Made by a program: the position numbers and the translations under genes
Assembly: GCF_026213295.1 (NCBI RefSeq)
Contig: NC_079412.1
Span: 2,993,813 to 3,057,812 of the forward strand
DNA from: Gadus chalcogrammus
Taxonomy: Eukaryota; Chordata; Actinopteri; Gadiformes; Gadidae
DNA length: 64,000 nucleotides
Direction of reading: 5' to 3'
Shown: piece by piece, positions 10,614 through 23,100 of the stretch
Layout of the letters: every line of letters begins with the position of its first letter
How positions within the stretch are numbered: the stretch's first letter is position 1
The notes under the pieces: generated by a model
Told to the model about the DNA's origin: nothing
The model's input: the letters and a program-made list of their open reading frames with translations, nothing else
Database searches by the model: none

Positions 10614-11943
10614 TATGGAAGCATATATGTAGCAAAATTCAAATGGCAATGCAATTTGCAATTTGCAATTCAATAAGTAATTACGTTATGCAATTGACAA
10701 TGCATTATGCAATTTCATAATGTAATTTGTAAATACGTTATTCAAAGTGTATTTTAAAATGCAAAGTGACAATGCAATCCTCAATTAAATGTGCAAAAGT
10801 TATAACAATAAAAATACAATAACATTTTGTCAAATTCTTTGAGTTCCTTTATTCAAATTGAAAAGCTATAGCGTCCCCGTGATTGCAATCCACTTCGCCA
10901 CGCTCCGTGTGTTGCGATATTCAAATGACATTTCAATCCGCAAAACGGAATCCAAAACGGAATCCAAAGAGGAATCCAAAGAGGAATCCAAAAAGTAAAT
11001 ATGCAAAGTGGCAAACGTATCAGCCACCAGCGGGAACTACGTCACTTTCTATTGTGTCAGACTGTTTTATGTGTGGGGGGAGGGAGTTCCAGAGCCTGGG
11101 TGCTGAACAGCTGAATGACCGGGCACCCATTCGTAATGAGTCGTGATGTGGGGATACATAGTAGTCCAGCAGAGGTTGAGCGGAGGGAGCGGGAGGGAGT
11201 GTATTCTTGGAGGAGGTCCCAGAGGTAACTGGGGGCTAGGTTGTGGAGAGCTTTGTAGGTGAGGAGTAGGTGGAGACGGTGGGTCTCCCGACCCTATGTT
11301 TCGCACCCAGTGCCTGTAGCACTTTGGAAATCTTTGTGTTTACCACACTGGCGTCAAAACGTACCCGTGAGGATAAGTCGTCTATCCTATCTCCCAGAAC
11401 ACGCACTCTATCTACTGCATCTGTGTCTTCAACACGATTGTTCTCCACATCATCGGCCAAACTTCGGAGCGTATCAATAATCACCATTGGTGACCATGGA
11501 CCTGACACATACGAACTAGAAGTGAACAAGGGAATTACGAGCAAGTGACGTAGTTCCCGCCCAGACGCTGATTGGCTGATACGTTTGCCACTTTGCATAT
11601 TGACTTTTTGGATTCCTCTTTGGATTCCGTTTTGCGGATTGAAATGTCATTTGAATATCGCAACACACGGAGCGTGGCTAAGTGGATTGCAATCACGGGG
11701 ACGCTATAGCTTTTCAATTTGTATAAAGGAACTCAAAGAATTTGACAAAATGTTATTCTATTTGTATTGTTAAAACCTTTTTCAAATTTAATTGAGGATT
11801 GCATTGTCACTTTGCATTTTAAAATACACTTTGAATAACGTATTAACAAATTACATTATACAATTGCATAATGCATTGTCAAATGCATAATGGAATTCCA
11901 AATTGCATTGCCATTTGAATTTTGCTACATATATGCTTCCATA
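10614..11943. mobile_element. Foldback element with about 430-bp arms
   Basis: The left arm (10614 to about 11040, TATGGAAGCATATATGTAGC...) is the reverse complement of about 11535-11943. TTTTTC lies directly outside both ends (10608-10613, 11944-11949), a possible target duplication. The arms are rich in ATGCAATTTGCAA-type words, and the left arm has three GGAATCCAAA(A/G) repeats. The 0.5-kb spacer contains a GGGAGGGAGTTCCAGAGCCTGGG segment and a minus-strand frame (11236-11598, 120 aa) with a short coiled-coil-like stretch that I do not recognise. Superfamily unknown. Confidence 0.82.
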
Positions 11944-12082
11944 TTTTTCCACTTCGGTCGGTGGTGTTGATGATTTTCCTACTTTGACTATGTTTTCAGT
12001 CTGGTAAATGGTGCTTATGGCTTAAAAATCTTACAGTATGGCCATCTGAGATGGCCAAGGAGGGATTATTACGTATAAACTG

Positions 12083-12180
12083 CCCCCACATAGCCACTAA
12101 GAAGCAGGATCGAACACACAAACTGCATTACCCTCACATAGCCACTAGGAAGCAGGATCGAACACATAAGCTGCAATAAC
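12083..12180. repeat. Two direct copies of a 51-bp segment
   Basis: CACATAGCCACTA(A/G)GAAGCAGGATCGAACACA recurs with about 51-bp spacing. The surrounding 11944-12690 shows no gene. Confidence 0.8.
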
Positions 12181-12689
12181 TACTCCAGCCACAGATGGCA
12201 GCACCTTTAGACAGGTGAGGATGGCGGAGCCATTACGTCACACCGGCCACGCCCACTTCACATAGGCCACGCCCACTTGATAGAATCCAGGACGGAGTTC
12301 AGATTGAGGCCAGAGCTCATAGGTAGACCCGCGGAGAGGTAGCTCGAAGTAGCTTACGGTATTTCTCTCACACGCGTTAGATACCATACCCTCCCTCTTC
12401 TGCGTCAGAGTTACCACACCGAAATGATATGAACTTTATTCGTCAGCAGTGCTGAAATTTGACTTGCGACCCAGCAGCCGTTGCATGTAAAAACAGAAAA
12501 CATGAATTACACACATTGACATGACACATTGAAACACAACATATTTACATACATGGGTACATATAGTCGAGAGCACATTGTCCACCACTTCGCCTATCTC
12601 CGGTTTAGCATCAAAGTCGATTGATGGACAAAATACTTTTTTAGTCTAACCTTCTTGAAAGGTGGTACGGTACCTCGTATCTCCTTCCT

Positions 12690-13218
12690 AAGGGCAATAA
12701 CCACATCTATGGGGGTAAAATGCATGATGATAGACCGGCGAAATTGAACCCCGGTCGCTGGCGTTCGGGTCTTATACCAATCCATTACGCTAGAGCCGCT
12801 ACCTCTCAGCGGTCGAAAACATGCCATACATTTCTTAAATAGGGTGTATTTAAAGTGAATTCCCTAAATTATAGAATAAGGCAGGATGGACGTTGCTTAT
12901 GCATTTTTAAATCATCATCATTCTATTTGGATTAATGGCGAACAATTCTGCATTTGGCATAGTTATTTTACAGACAATATGCAGAATATTTTCACTTATA
13001 CGCATATAGACTGATCTATCGTAAAGGTGAGAAAAATGACGCAAAAAACGCCCCTTTCACGTGAACGCGCACTGAACCTAAAGCGGAAAACCTGGTTCAA
13101 CTAATTGAATCTAAAGTGAGCTTCGTGGTACCATTTAACTCTGATTGCGAGTTGCGGCTCTGTCGAGCCAGGTTTTCCCAAGAAAGCCTGGGTATGTTCA
13201 GCGAGCTTCGTGGTATAG
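12690..13218 (+). mobile_element. Harbinger family B, right-end fragment
   Basis: Closely matches 37190-38063 of the nested Harbinger at 36163-38070, but lacks the LINE piece and the tail segment inserted there. It ends in GAGCTTCGTGGTAT, the right terminal repeat. No left end is seen, so it is truncated. A minus-strand frame at 12594-12827 crosses the left edge and is unrecognised. Confidence 0.75.
12736..12803 (-). repeat. tRNA-like (SINE head) segment
   Basis: On the minus strand there is an A-box-like TAGCGTAATGG and a B-box-like GGTTCAATTTC in tRNA spacing. The ends do not form an acceptor stem, and the sequence is repeated within Harbinger copies at 37221-37290. It is a tRNA-derived fragment, not a working tRNA gene. 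Confidence 0.6.
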
Positions 13219-13224
13219 GGCACA

Positions 13225-14290
13225 GGTGGTACTGCAGTACTGAAGAACACTCATAACAGAAGTGACAAACAAAAGAAGAATCCTTCTACTTGCACCAAAA
13301 GATCTTAAATGGCGAAGGAAATAGATTCTTTGCTTTGTTTTCTTACACACTGATTCAATCTCATCTTTCCAGGACAGAAGAAAATAAGCCTACTTTAACA
13401 AATAAAGTGAGTTAACAGCGACCCAGGATTGACTACTTTCTTCAAGAAAAAACTCAACACAGGCAAGACAGTTTACTTGAATTTATTCAGATCCCTATCA
13501 GCTGCATCAACGATACTATTCTTAATGGGCTCTGACCATACCATTGTGCTGACTGAGAAATCAATATTATCAGCTAGCAGCTGAGTGATTAAAGGAGCAA
13601 TTCACCGGTGGAGGCATGAATATGTATTGAATTTGGTCCTATTCTAATAATAAAATAAAATTCTAATTTGGTGCCGTCTTGACCGAGAAAAGGCAGAAAG
13701 TGACTTTTTTGGCACTTGAGGAATGAAAACAACAACTCCCACCATGCACCACGATGCACAGCTTCGCTGGCCACTCCCGCTGATCTAGATCTCCGCCTAT
13801 CGGACACCTCGCTGTTCCATCTACCAAGCTGATACCGCAAGACTGCTTGAAAATCATTTCACACAACATTTCTAGTGAATTAGTTGGTGAAAACTATCCG
13901 ATTTCGTTTAATGCGGTTCAGGGATATCTCCGTAAAGACAGTCATTTCGAAACCGCATCGAGCTGTAGAAACGCTGTAGTAAATATTCAAGGCGCTGGTT
14001 CTCCACAGAAAAAAATGGAGTGCATCAAGCCTGTATACAAACATTCAATCACGAGGAGATTCAACCTATTAAATTGAGCAGAAATACTTTTTAATGTACA
14101 GTTAGTAATTACATTTATCAAGGGGCTTTATTTAAAGCTACAAAAAGAATACAAATAAAATAATAAATCAAAAATTAAACGCAACTCTGACGTCCCCCAG
14201 CTGGCGGGGGGCTAATGCCATCAAGCGCTTCAGACGTCCACACGAATCCTAACACGAAACCGCATAGGTCCGGATAGATTGATACCACCT
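13225..14290. other. Non-coding, probably repeat-derived
   Basis: No supported gene. 13588 onward starts TTAAAGGAGCAATTCACC, which looks like a TTAA-flanked MITE start, but I did not find its other end. Confidence 0.4.
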
Positions 14291-14419
14291 CCGAGGGTGG
14301 TTTAAAAAATGTGCGGTTTCGGGCACCGGATTCGCCGTCTCCGTCTGGACGGTCGGCTGAACGGACAAGACTTATGCGGTTTCACCAAAAAATCGGCTTT
14401 GTGTAGAAGGCGAACACAC

Positions 14420-14678
14420 GTTCACCAAGACGGGGAGACAGCGCCGGGCGACTTACGCCACTATCTACCAATGGATCGTGGATGCCTGGGCTGATATATC
14501 AGTCTCAACTGTGGTCCAAGCTTTCACGAAGGCAGGAATAATCACTGAACTGCCAGACAACAGCACTGACTCGGATAATGACGAGAGGGAGCCGGGCATG
14601 TTGGATGCCGTACTCGCCCAACTGTTCAATTCGGACACTGAAGAAGAAGAATTCGAGGGATTCGTGGACAGGGAATGA
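14420..14678 (+). pseudogene. pogo/Tigger-like transposase, C-terminal fragment
   Basis: The plus frame reads FTKTGRQRRATYATIYQWI, then DAWADISVSTVVQAFTKAGI, then an acidic tail LFNSDTEEEEF and stop. This is the C-terminal region of CENP-B/pogo-type DDE transposases. The catalytic DDE core is absent; 14296-14419 seems frameshifted from the same gene. Further right, 15030-15072 (GGTGCGCCTTATAGTGCGGA...ATACAGTA) resembles a pogo/Tigger terminal repeat, so the element probably ends near 15072. No left end was found. Confidence 0.75.
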
Positions 14679-15079
14679 ACTGAAAAAGTGAGCTTTACGT
14701 GTTATACGTAACTGAACAATGTTGAGTTATGCACTAACGTTTGAATTAGCGGTATCAGACTGTGTTTCTTTCACGTGTTTACAACTTAACAAGGCTGGGA
14801 GATATTGTTAATATGCACATTAACGTTTGAACATCGTTACCATGGGAGTGAACAGAGTTGTCAGAACGCTTAATAAAGTTTGACTTTATCTGACTGTTTT
14901 GTTGACATTTCCCTTTAGCACAGTCAATGCATAACGCAACCCCAGTCAAACGTTTGACTGCAGTATCTTCTATTCTATGCGCCTTATATCCGGTGCGCCC
15001 CATATATGAAAACAGTTCTTAAATAGGCCATTCATTGAAGGTGCGCCTTATAGTGCGGAAAATACAGTAGTCCTCGTTT

Positions 15080-15545
15080 GTATTTCTTTCGAAATGGTGA
15101 ACTTTTGCATGGTGCCATCTTCTATGTCAGATCCAGTACCCTCCGCCATTGTACTTCAGTTTTATCAACAGCCTCTGTTAGCTTAGCTTCAGACGCTGTG
15201 GATGTTAGTTTCTGCTGGTGAAGTCCCACCCACTGGCACTGCTCTAATAGGTCTGTAGCGTCAGTGGGTCCCAACCCCTATAGAGGGGTGGGACTAGTGG
15301 TTGTAGTCTTACGAGAATCCTCCCCTCTTACAATTCCTATTTACTTCTACGCAAAAATCGTCATATTGCGTCATCTTAAACAGGAAGTGTTGGAGATCGA
15401 TACGGATCTCTCCAGTCTCTCCAGAAAATAAGGGAATGATGCCCAACAATTCAAAAATATTAGTGGGTTTTTAACGATACAAATTTCTTAATGGAAATGG
15501 GTGAAGTTTCCCTTTAAGGGAAAGAGGACAATAAGCCAACTGACA
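15080..15545. other. Non-coding
   Basis: Nothing recognised. It lies between the pogo end and the 3' end of the integrase-like gene copy. Confidence 0.4.
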
Positions 15546-15547
15546 TG

Positions 15548-17394
15548 TGTTGATGATGTTTGCAGGTACGGCTCCCTTTCTGTGTTATTTCTGTAGCCTG
15601 CAAATTTCTCCTGCATGAAAAGAGTCAAGAAAAACTCTTCCGTGGTCCACTCGTATCTGGTCCCACGTTCCGTGCTGTAGGACACCACTTCTGCAAACAG
15701 CAGAAAGTGTTACAGTTATCAACACTATTTCATATTTGTTACATAAGCATTGTTGAAGCCAATTTTCACTCTTGGTTAATAAATTACTTAATCACAGACA
15801 GCATTGTGTAACTGTCACCATTAAAAAAAAAAGATCAGTTTGTTTCTTCCCAGATAAGGAGGGGTATAACCAGAGCTATGATAAGCCAATGTGTTTCACT
15901 TAAAGCAACCCAGAGGGACTTTTAACTGGTTATGAACCAGTTTCTGTTTAATACTGATGCTTCTATATGACCTGCACCAGCAAACGAGAGCATCCGTGAA
16001 AAGATTGGTCATTTCTATATAGAGAGAGCAGAACTGGTAATGTCTCTGAAAGAGTGCTGTAATGGTAATGCACCAGAGATTTAACTGAACACAGATGTGT
16101 GTGGAATCAGAGTCAGAGAGATACAATGTTATAAGTATTTTATGATGATTTCATGTTCTAATGCATAAATAAACAAGTCCAAACTTTCGCACAGTCCAGT
16201 GGGAAGCTGCTGCATTGAATGCAGTCCAACATTTAACAAGAAAATGCTTTTTACTGAACGCAGCAGCAGCACTTGTCTGCACGCATGAAAGTTCTTGTTG
16301 GGGCTTTAATAAATGAAACCGTTAAACAATATCTACTGTTTACAACTACATTATGTAACATAGAGCACAGGAAGTTACCTGTACACCTCTTGATATATTG
16401 TCAGGTTGTTTTTGACAGGCATAGTGGAATGGCTGACAACAGCCGTCAACAGCAAGGACATGGGTCGCCCCGAACATCACAATTTTTTCGTTCTGATCTA
16501 AGTGCAGTTTGTGACCCATGCACTCGGCACTGTATGGCACTGGATTTAAGTTCCTTGATCTCTGAGTAATCAAGCAAAAAACAACCAATAAGAAAAAAAA
16601 GTTAGGTCACTTTCACAATTACCTACACTACAAGAATTTTATTAATGTTTCATAACAACTACCTGATGATGATCTGCATGATATGGCCTGTTAATATGTC
16701 TGAGGACACTACCGACACACCCCTCTGATGCTCTGATTCCTTTTGAGGACAGGTAGCCAGTCATGGTCCAGTCTGAAATTGAAGATGAACATGCATCCTT
16801 TTTTGTATTCCTATTACAAACCAATTATTGCAAGTTTTGTCAGCTTATGACGTGGAATAATGCATTCTTCATTTAGGCTTGTGTGATTGCTGCAGTGCAT
16901 GGATCTGTGAGGAACACATCGGTAACAAGAGAAAGCACTGTTGTTTTTCCTAATTGGTGGTGCACACCATTTTTTTTACATGTACAAACGCCACTGGTCA
17001 CTACCTGCAAGTACACTGCGGTTATCAATCATACAAATTTAATCAAAATGCTGTTGCCTATCTCATTAATTGCTTTAGCAATCTCGCTCTCCAGTTTGAA
17101 GTCCTGCAACCGTTCTCTGCCTATACCGTTTTGCGCGGAAAATTTACGAATGTTTGCTTTGGAAAAGCCTTTGGTCAATCCACATTCAAGGTGGAGATGA
17201 CTGGAAATTTCTTCATCAGAATGGCCGTTTCGGAGCATACTTTTAATTATTTCTTCTTGGTAGGGTGACAAACTGGATTCCATTTCATCTAACCACCTAC
17301 CGTCTTCTTCTTTTGCTTTAAGGCGGGTTTTTTCACATTCTGTCATGCGCAAATGCAATCCGCCAAAAAAGTTTGCGCTTTGAGCGACCTCCAC
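15548..17394 (-). pseudogene. Integrase-core gene copy 1 (decayed, multi-exon)
   Basis: Four minus-strand blocks follow the order of a dispersed fish integrase-domain family. (1) 17394 to about 17040: helix-turn-helix-like region (SLSPYQEEIIKSMLRNGHSD, then GLTKGFSKANIRKF). (2) 16772-16673: MTGYLSSKGIRASEG, ending NRPYHADHHQ. (3) 16561-16387: RNLNPVPYSAECMGHKLHLD with the first catalytic Asp, and HVLAVDG. (4) about 15720-15548: EEFFLTLFMQEKFAGY, ending LQTSSTH. Splice sites fit for blocks 2-3; block 1 would need a GC donor. Block 3 has a short deletion with frameshift after VDG, and block 4 a frameshift at the second Asp (VDHG/EEFF). The block with the final Glu was not found. It starts 97 bp from the divergent RING-type gene. 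Confidence 0.72.
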
Positions 17395-18494
17395 CGTCCT
17401 CTTTCCCCTTCAGGTATCCCGGCTGTGCAGGATCGACTGAATAAAACGGAATATAACTAAACAAACGGAATAAGCCTAATCGTCTGATAAAATGGAGACG
17501 TATGTGCTGTTCAGAGGGAACAAGAGAATTACTCTTAAAATGGATGATATGCGTGTTGACAGGATCGCCACATTTTCCAGGTAAGTGATTCAAACTTGGT
17601 AGCTTAACTTTGCCTGTCTAAAATTTTGAGAAGAAGACACAGAGCATAAGAAATAATGCAGGTGTAATAGTGCACACAAAAATATATTATTGATAATTTT
17701 TACAATGTAGTTACAAAATCCTAACTTTATTATTATTTATTTTTTTCTTTCTTCTAGGTCAGCATGTATGTCACTGATGCGGCCAACGTTGCAATTTTTC
17801 CAATTGAGAGTGGGTGCTTTAGCTCCCTGGACCTGTGTAACCATGGTCATTATGAAGTTCATGGAGAAGTTGGGGACACTGTAGGGACCCCGACAGCCCC
17901 AGCCGCAGCTCCTTTGTGGCAATTTGCCTTTCGCAGTAGTCAGACTGTGACTACTGAAAAGACGAGCATGCTGTCGATCAGTGAGGACGCCTCGGTCGTT
18001 TCAAAGGCAAGGATGCATTGGTGTCATAATCGAATGTGCTTATTTAAATGGTAAAAGTGCTCAAGTTAACTCATTTACAATCTCCTTTTAGTAAGCAAAA
18101 AGAGCATACTGGTTGTAAGCGACTTCTAAATCACAAGGTACTGATCCTTGCGCTTTAAAGTTGTTAAAGAATACCTAATGTACAATCAATATCCACATAG
18201 CTTCAGATTCTCATCAATAATCAAATGAGGTACTCGGAGTCTAAAGTTCAATATTACTGTAAGCACTAGCTATTGGATGTAAAACTCCCTATTTATGAGA
18301 GAAGGTGCAGTAGTGACAGATGATCTGGGTGTGCTGCAGGTGTGTTTGATTGTGATGTGCCTCAAGTGTGGGTTGAGCTAATATTCAAGTCAGCATGTGT
18401 GGTGCATTCATAGTTTTACATTGGCTAACACTTTGGTCCGTTGGGACAACTGAATCACTGTAGTGTAGACTGCATGTTGTTATGTGGTAGCTTG

Positions 18495-18669
18495 GTTCTA
18501 TTTCATGTAGGCTACTCCGTCTAGGCTTCCCCTTATGGGCTTGTCCCGTGCCCGCGCCGAAAATTCAAACTATGCACCTATCAGCGTGAGCACCGCCCAC
18601 ATTTCCCAAGGTATCGTGTCTATATAAGGCGGTGTATACCGTCGCTCATCCTCCCTTTTCTTTCAGCAC
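18495..18669. repeat. DIRS 2 left inverted terminal repeat
   Basis: Reverse complement of about 27342-27490 with few differences (for example GAGCGACGGTATACACCGCC and GACAAGCCCATAAGGGGAAG on the right). The outer part also complements the left half of the internal region at 27217. Confidence 0.9.
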
Positions 18670-18671
18670 TT

Positions 18672-19974
18672 GTGCTTATCAGCGAGAAATTGAGAACTAC
18701 TATTAAGAAAAAAATGAGAACTTCAACACGGATCTCCCAAGCCGGTGGCAGCGGCTCGGGCGAGGCCGCGGACAAACGGCCCTTTTCAGGGCCACCTGAG
18801 AGCGCTCCTGGAGCTAGGTCCTTTTCAGGACTCCTATGCGCCTCCTGTCCCGCCTCCCTGGCACCGGGTGACGGGCACTTGGAGTGCTTTCGGTGCCTCG
18901 GCGCCGACCACGCCGCGGCTGCTATGGCGGCCCCCGTCTCCTGTGTCGCCTGCCGGGAGCTGCCTGAAGAGGGGATCCTCTCCAGGCATCTCTTCTTTTC
19001 CCCTGCGGTGGAACTGGCTGACGCCATCGACCTGTTCAGGGTCGACGGCCCTTTCATCGACGATGGAATCATCGACGCCTCCCTGGACGACGTCTTCGGC
19101 GACTCGGCGTCCGGTTTTTCCCGCTCTCGGGTTACAACCGCCACCGTCATACAACACGAGGGTCCGCGCCGGATGACCGATCTCTTCCGGGAGATCATGG
19201 GTGAGGCGGCGGCCATCAAAGGGATTCCCATGCCGGCCCCGCCTCTTGCCCCCGTATCTGACGATATGCAGGGTGAGTGCTTTCGCACCCCATCTTTTTC
19301 CCGGCGGGTTACCCAGTGCCCCTTGTTCCCGCCTTTGCAGCACTTGTTTATTGCTGCAGGTGAGGACCCTTCGACCCTGAAGGCTCCGGTAAGATCCTAC
19401 ACGGATTTCACCAACGTGGAGGGGTGGGCCGATACTCAGGCGAGGGGGATCCCTCGCCTGGAGCCTCCCCTGGCAGCGCTTCTGTCCGGGCGCCGGATGG
19501 CTCCCTAACGAAAAGCCGCTGCCCCCCGACCGCCTCCAGAAGCAGATTGTCGGCCTAACGGACAGGGTGTTCGTTTGTTTATTAAAAGTTCACGAGAGCG
19601 GGCCAGCCTCGTCCAGGGTCCACTAGCGCCGGATGGCCTATTTGGTCCCAGGTTCTCCGAGGTGCTCGCGCACCAGCAGTCAGTCCGTGAGAATCGTTCC
19701 CGGTTCGGGGCGATTCTCACGGGCTCCTCCCGCCAGCAGGCTGGGAGGAAGCGGGGTCTAGGCCGGTCCCAGCGTTCCAGGGGGCCGCCTCTGACTCCAG
19801 CCCCGGTGCAGCAGCAGCAGCCGCCGCGCACGGGGAGAGCAACAGCGCCACGGACCGGGAAGTTCCGGACGCTTGCTCCTACTTTTTCTTTCCCTATTAA
19901 AGAAAAAAGTAAAGACCGTTCGGCCGAACGGCAGTACATGGTACCTAAAGAGCGATATTCCTCAGGCCACCTGC
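18672..19974 (+). pseudogene. DIRS 2 gag-like ORF1, broken
   Basis: The first frame (18672-19508, 278 aa) begins just after the left ITR and contains a cysteine cluster CASC...CFRC...H...CVAC typical of fish DIRS ORF1 proteins, followed by an acidic, aromatic-rich region. The most likely start is ATG 18714 or 18672. The frame ends at a stop near 19506; a second frame (19575 to about 19974) continues with proline/glutamine/arginine-rich sequence, suggesting an indel near 19500. The hAT-like insertion at 19983 then cuts the gene. The product is presumed to be the nucleocapsid-like structural protein. Confidence 0.75.
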
Positions 19975-21712
19975 GTCCTACGCAGGGCTCTAAAGTGCGA
20001 CCAATTTGGTCGCACATGCGACCTAATTTCTCAATGGTGCGACTAAAAAAAATCTGAGGTCGCACCGGTGCAACCAGCCGTTCAAAAAGAAAAAAGCTCT
20101 GCGACTCTGAAAGGCCCATATCATGGTCCAAACCAATCAGAGATAATGAAGAGCGGGACCCCCCTCTGATTGGCCGTGGTCCAGATATTCCTGTTTATTC
20201 TACTTCATTTAAGAATGCTCGTCAGAATTTTGCGATTTTCACTGGCAACAATATTGCATCTGTCAGTTGTCAAATTTGCTGAACAAAATGTTAAACTTCA
20301 ATAATTGTTCAGTCAACTTATATCGTGCATTTATTTAAGCTCTCAACAGCATAACCATACAGCTTCGCCACATCGGCGGGAAAACACGGCACACGCAAAG
20401 TAGGCTACATCCATGGAATCAGCCGTTCAAAACCAGTCTGCATGAATCGTATGACAACTGGATGGCAGGGGATGCGGACAAGGTATACACCGCAGGGGAG
20501 AACATGAGAGCCCCAGCTCGCCGCATAGTAGCCTGGGTGCTTTAAGCATGGAATAAGCTGGATATGGAGTGGGTGAAAAACGATGTGTGTGTGTGTGTGT
20601 GTTTGTGTGTCACTCTGTTCGAGCCTGCATGAGAGTTCAATGTTGTCATTAGCTGTTACGTCTTTCTGACCAATCGCAGTTCAAGGCCGACCTGGGCTGT
20701 TCCACTTCGGGAGGGGGCGCTCAGTTACTCCCCTCTAGACAAAACGGAATTGGTTGCGACGTTGACCCGGCGCTGCCCGAAACGTTAACGGGCCACCGGG
20801 AATTCTCCCGACTCTCCCGATTACCACTCTGCGTGTTCGTGCGTACGTGCGTGCGTGCCTGTGTGTGTGTGCAGGCGTTATTCAATTGCCTGGTAAACAT
20901 ATAGGCCTACGGTAATATTCATACTGGTTTAAATAATGCATTTTATAGTAGGCTATTTCCCATCGTTGCTGAGCAAGAGTTTTGTTCGAAAGTTCAGTGA
21001 TAGAAAACAAATAATAGCCCGGGCTATTGCCAAAGATCAAGAAGGCCAAACTGCATGAGTTGGCCATCAGAGGGGCATGTGACTGCAATTGAGGATAGTC
21101 CATAAGACCTGGAGCCATGAGATGTTCAGTTTGAAGTTTCAGTTTAAAACACTTGCACTTTTAATTTAGATTTTCTTTTTATTTCATTTATCTTCAGATG
21201 TTTTAAGTTTAAAGAGCCCATGCCATTAAAATCACATTTTTCCTGTTGTTTGTTAAATAACATAGGTCTGAATAAGTTTGTGAGCTGTGGTAAGTTTGAA
21301 ATCTATGCAGTTTGTCTGCTGAATGCAATAGGCAATGAAAGGAAAAAGGCAGAAGAAATGAGCCAATCTGGATCAGGTGACACTGTGACGTAGCGTTGTC
21401 AAACTATTATTCATGGCCCTGCCCACTTGGTTGGTTCGTAACCACCCACAAGAATTCTGAAGGAGTCGTGATTGAGCTAGTGCGAAATGCTAATACGTGT
21501 ATGGTAGTTGCTTAGTTCGTAGTAACAGGCTAGTTACAGAATTTTGAATGCAATGGCAGAACGACATCGAAGTACATGAACTGCGACATGCTGCCTGCCG
21601 CCGGTTGCCGCGGCGCGAGGCACCACCGCCGCGAAGCACCACCGCCCGGCAGCGGGCAGCCGGGCGGTGGTGCCTTGCGCCGGCAGCAGGCAGCAGGCAG
21701 CGCGCGGTTCTG

Positions 21713-22646
21713 TCTACTACAGATTGATGTGGAAGTGGAAGAACCAGAGACGTCGGAGAACCCGACGAAGTCCTTTGTGATTCATTATATCGTCTGGACG
21801 TGCACACAGCTTTTGGCCGTGATAATATGTATTATTTGATATAGATATCTATGTATTATAGGATATTATTTAGATATAGAGCTCCAGGACTGTAACGCAA
21901 GTGTTGTACACTTCCTTGTTATTTGGATAACCGTTCTGCTGTTGGTGTGATGGCGCATAGCACGTCGGACTCTCGTCTCTGGTATTTCTACAACTAGACC
22001 CGTAGTGGGGGTTATCTCAGCCATGGTTGAGAATGAATTGGGGGAAAGGAACTTTGGCTTTGACTCCCTGAAGTCATGAACCACGACATGGAGGAGAAAG
22101 GGATTGTTGACCGCGGTCGTCTCCCGCCGGAGCCTCGCTGCCGATGGACCACCGCCTCGGCTTCAGGATGCGGTGATTAGCGCTGACCGCTGCCGAGGCG
22201 GCGGGAAGCAGGGCTCAAGCGGGATACATTCGCGGCCAACAATCCCTTTCTCCTCCATGTCGTGGTTCATGTAGCCTACTTCAGGGAGTCAAAGCCAAAG
22301 TTATTTTCCCCCAATTCATTCTCAACCATGGCTGAGATAACCCCCACTACGAGTCTCGTTGTAGAAATACCAGAGACGAGAGTCCGACGCGTTATGCCAT
22401 CATGCCATTAACACCAACAGCAGAACGGTTATCCAAATAACAAGGAAGTGTACAACACTTGCGTTACAGACCTGGAGCTCTGCTCTATATCTAAATAATA
22501 TCATATAATACATAGATATCTATATCAATTAATACATCACGGCCAAAAGCTGTGTGCGCGTCCAGACGATATAATGAATCACAAAGGACTTCGTCGGGTT
22601 CTCCGACGTCTCTGGTTCTTCCACTTCCACATCAATCTGAAGTAGA
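21713..22646. repeat. Long inverted repeat, about 400-bp arms
   Basis: 21713-22116 and 22230-22646 are reverse complements with scattered differences; both contain TGACTCCCTGAAGT and CATGGAGGAGAAAGGGATTG. The spacer of about 113 bp is GC-rich (CGCCGGAGCC, GCCGAGGCGGCGGG). Just left, 21600-21700 is a GC-rich region with its own short inverted repeats (CACCACCGCC / GGCGGTGGTG). Confidence 0.88.
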
Positions 22647-22689
22647 CGCGGTCGTTTGAGATTCATAATAACCTATCGTCTGGAGGCTC

Positions 22690-23100
22690 ACACAGCTTTT
22701 GGCCGTGATAATATATATTATATATTATATGATATAGCCTAGATATCTATGTATAATATGGGTTTCTAATAGCCATTGCGATACATCCACCGTAAACAGA
22801 GCGCATGGTACCGTGGCTACAAGCTGCTCAGGGCCAGGTGATAATATTATATATTATATGATATAGATATCTATGTATAATATGGGTTTCTACGAGCCAT
22901 TGCGATACATCCACCGTAAACAGAGCGCATGGTACTGTCAGTGGCTACAAGCTGCTCAGGGCCACACCCCCACCCCCCTCCTTGACCTGCCTTGACACGC
23001 CCACCGTATACAGAGCGCATGGTAGTGGCTACAAGCTGCTCAGGGCCACACCCCCACCCCCCCTCCTTGACCTGCCTTGACACGCCCACCGAAACAGCGC
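22690..23100. repeat. Tandem repeats in the hAT-like element
   Basis: A unit with TATTATATGATATAG, ATATCTATGTATAATATGGG and GTGGCTACAAGCTGCTCAGG occurs twice; a shorter unit (ACAGAGCGCATGGTA...CTCAGGGCCACACCCCCACC...GACACGCCCACCG) occurs twice more. The period is about 165 bp, then about 85 bp. Confidence 0.82.

Noticed and set aside
11236..11598. 120-aa minus ORF in the foldback spacer as a known gene
   Set aside because: No recognisable domain; kept only as an open question in the foldback entry.
16273..16569. Plus-strand 98-aa ORF
   Set aside because: Antisense to the integrase copy 1 exon carrying the HKLHLDQNEK motif.
18620..19343. Two long minus-strand ORFs (222 and 169 aa)
   Set aside because: Antisense shadows of the GC-rich DIRS gag-like frame.
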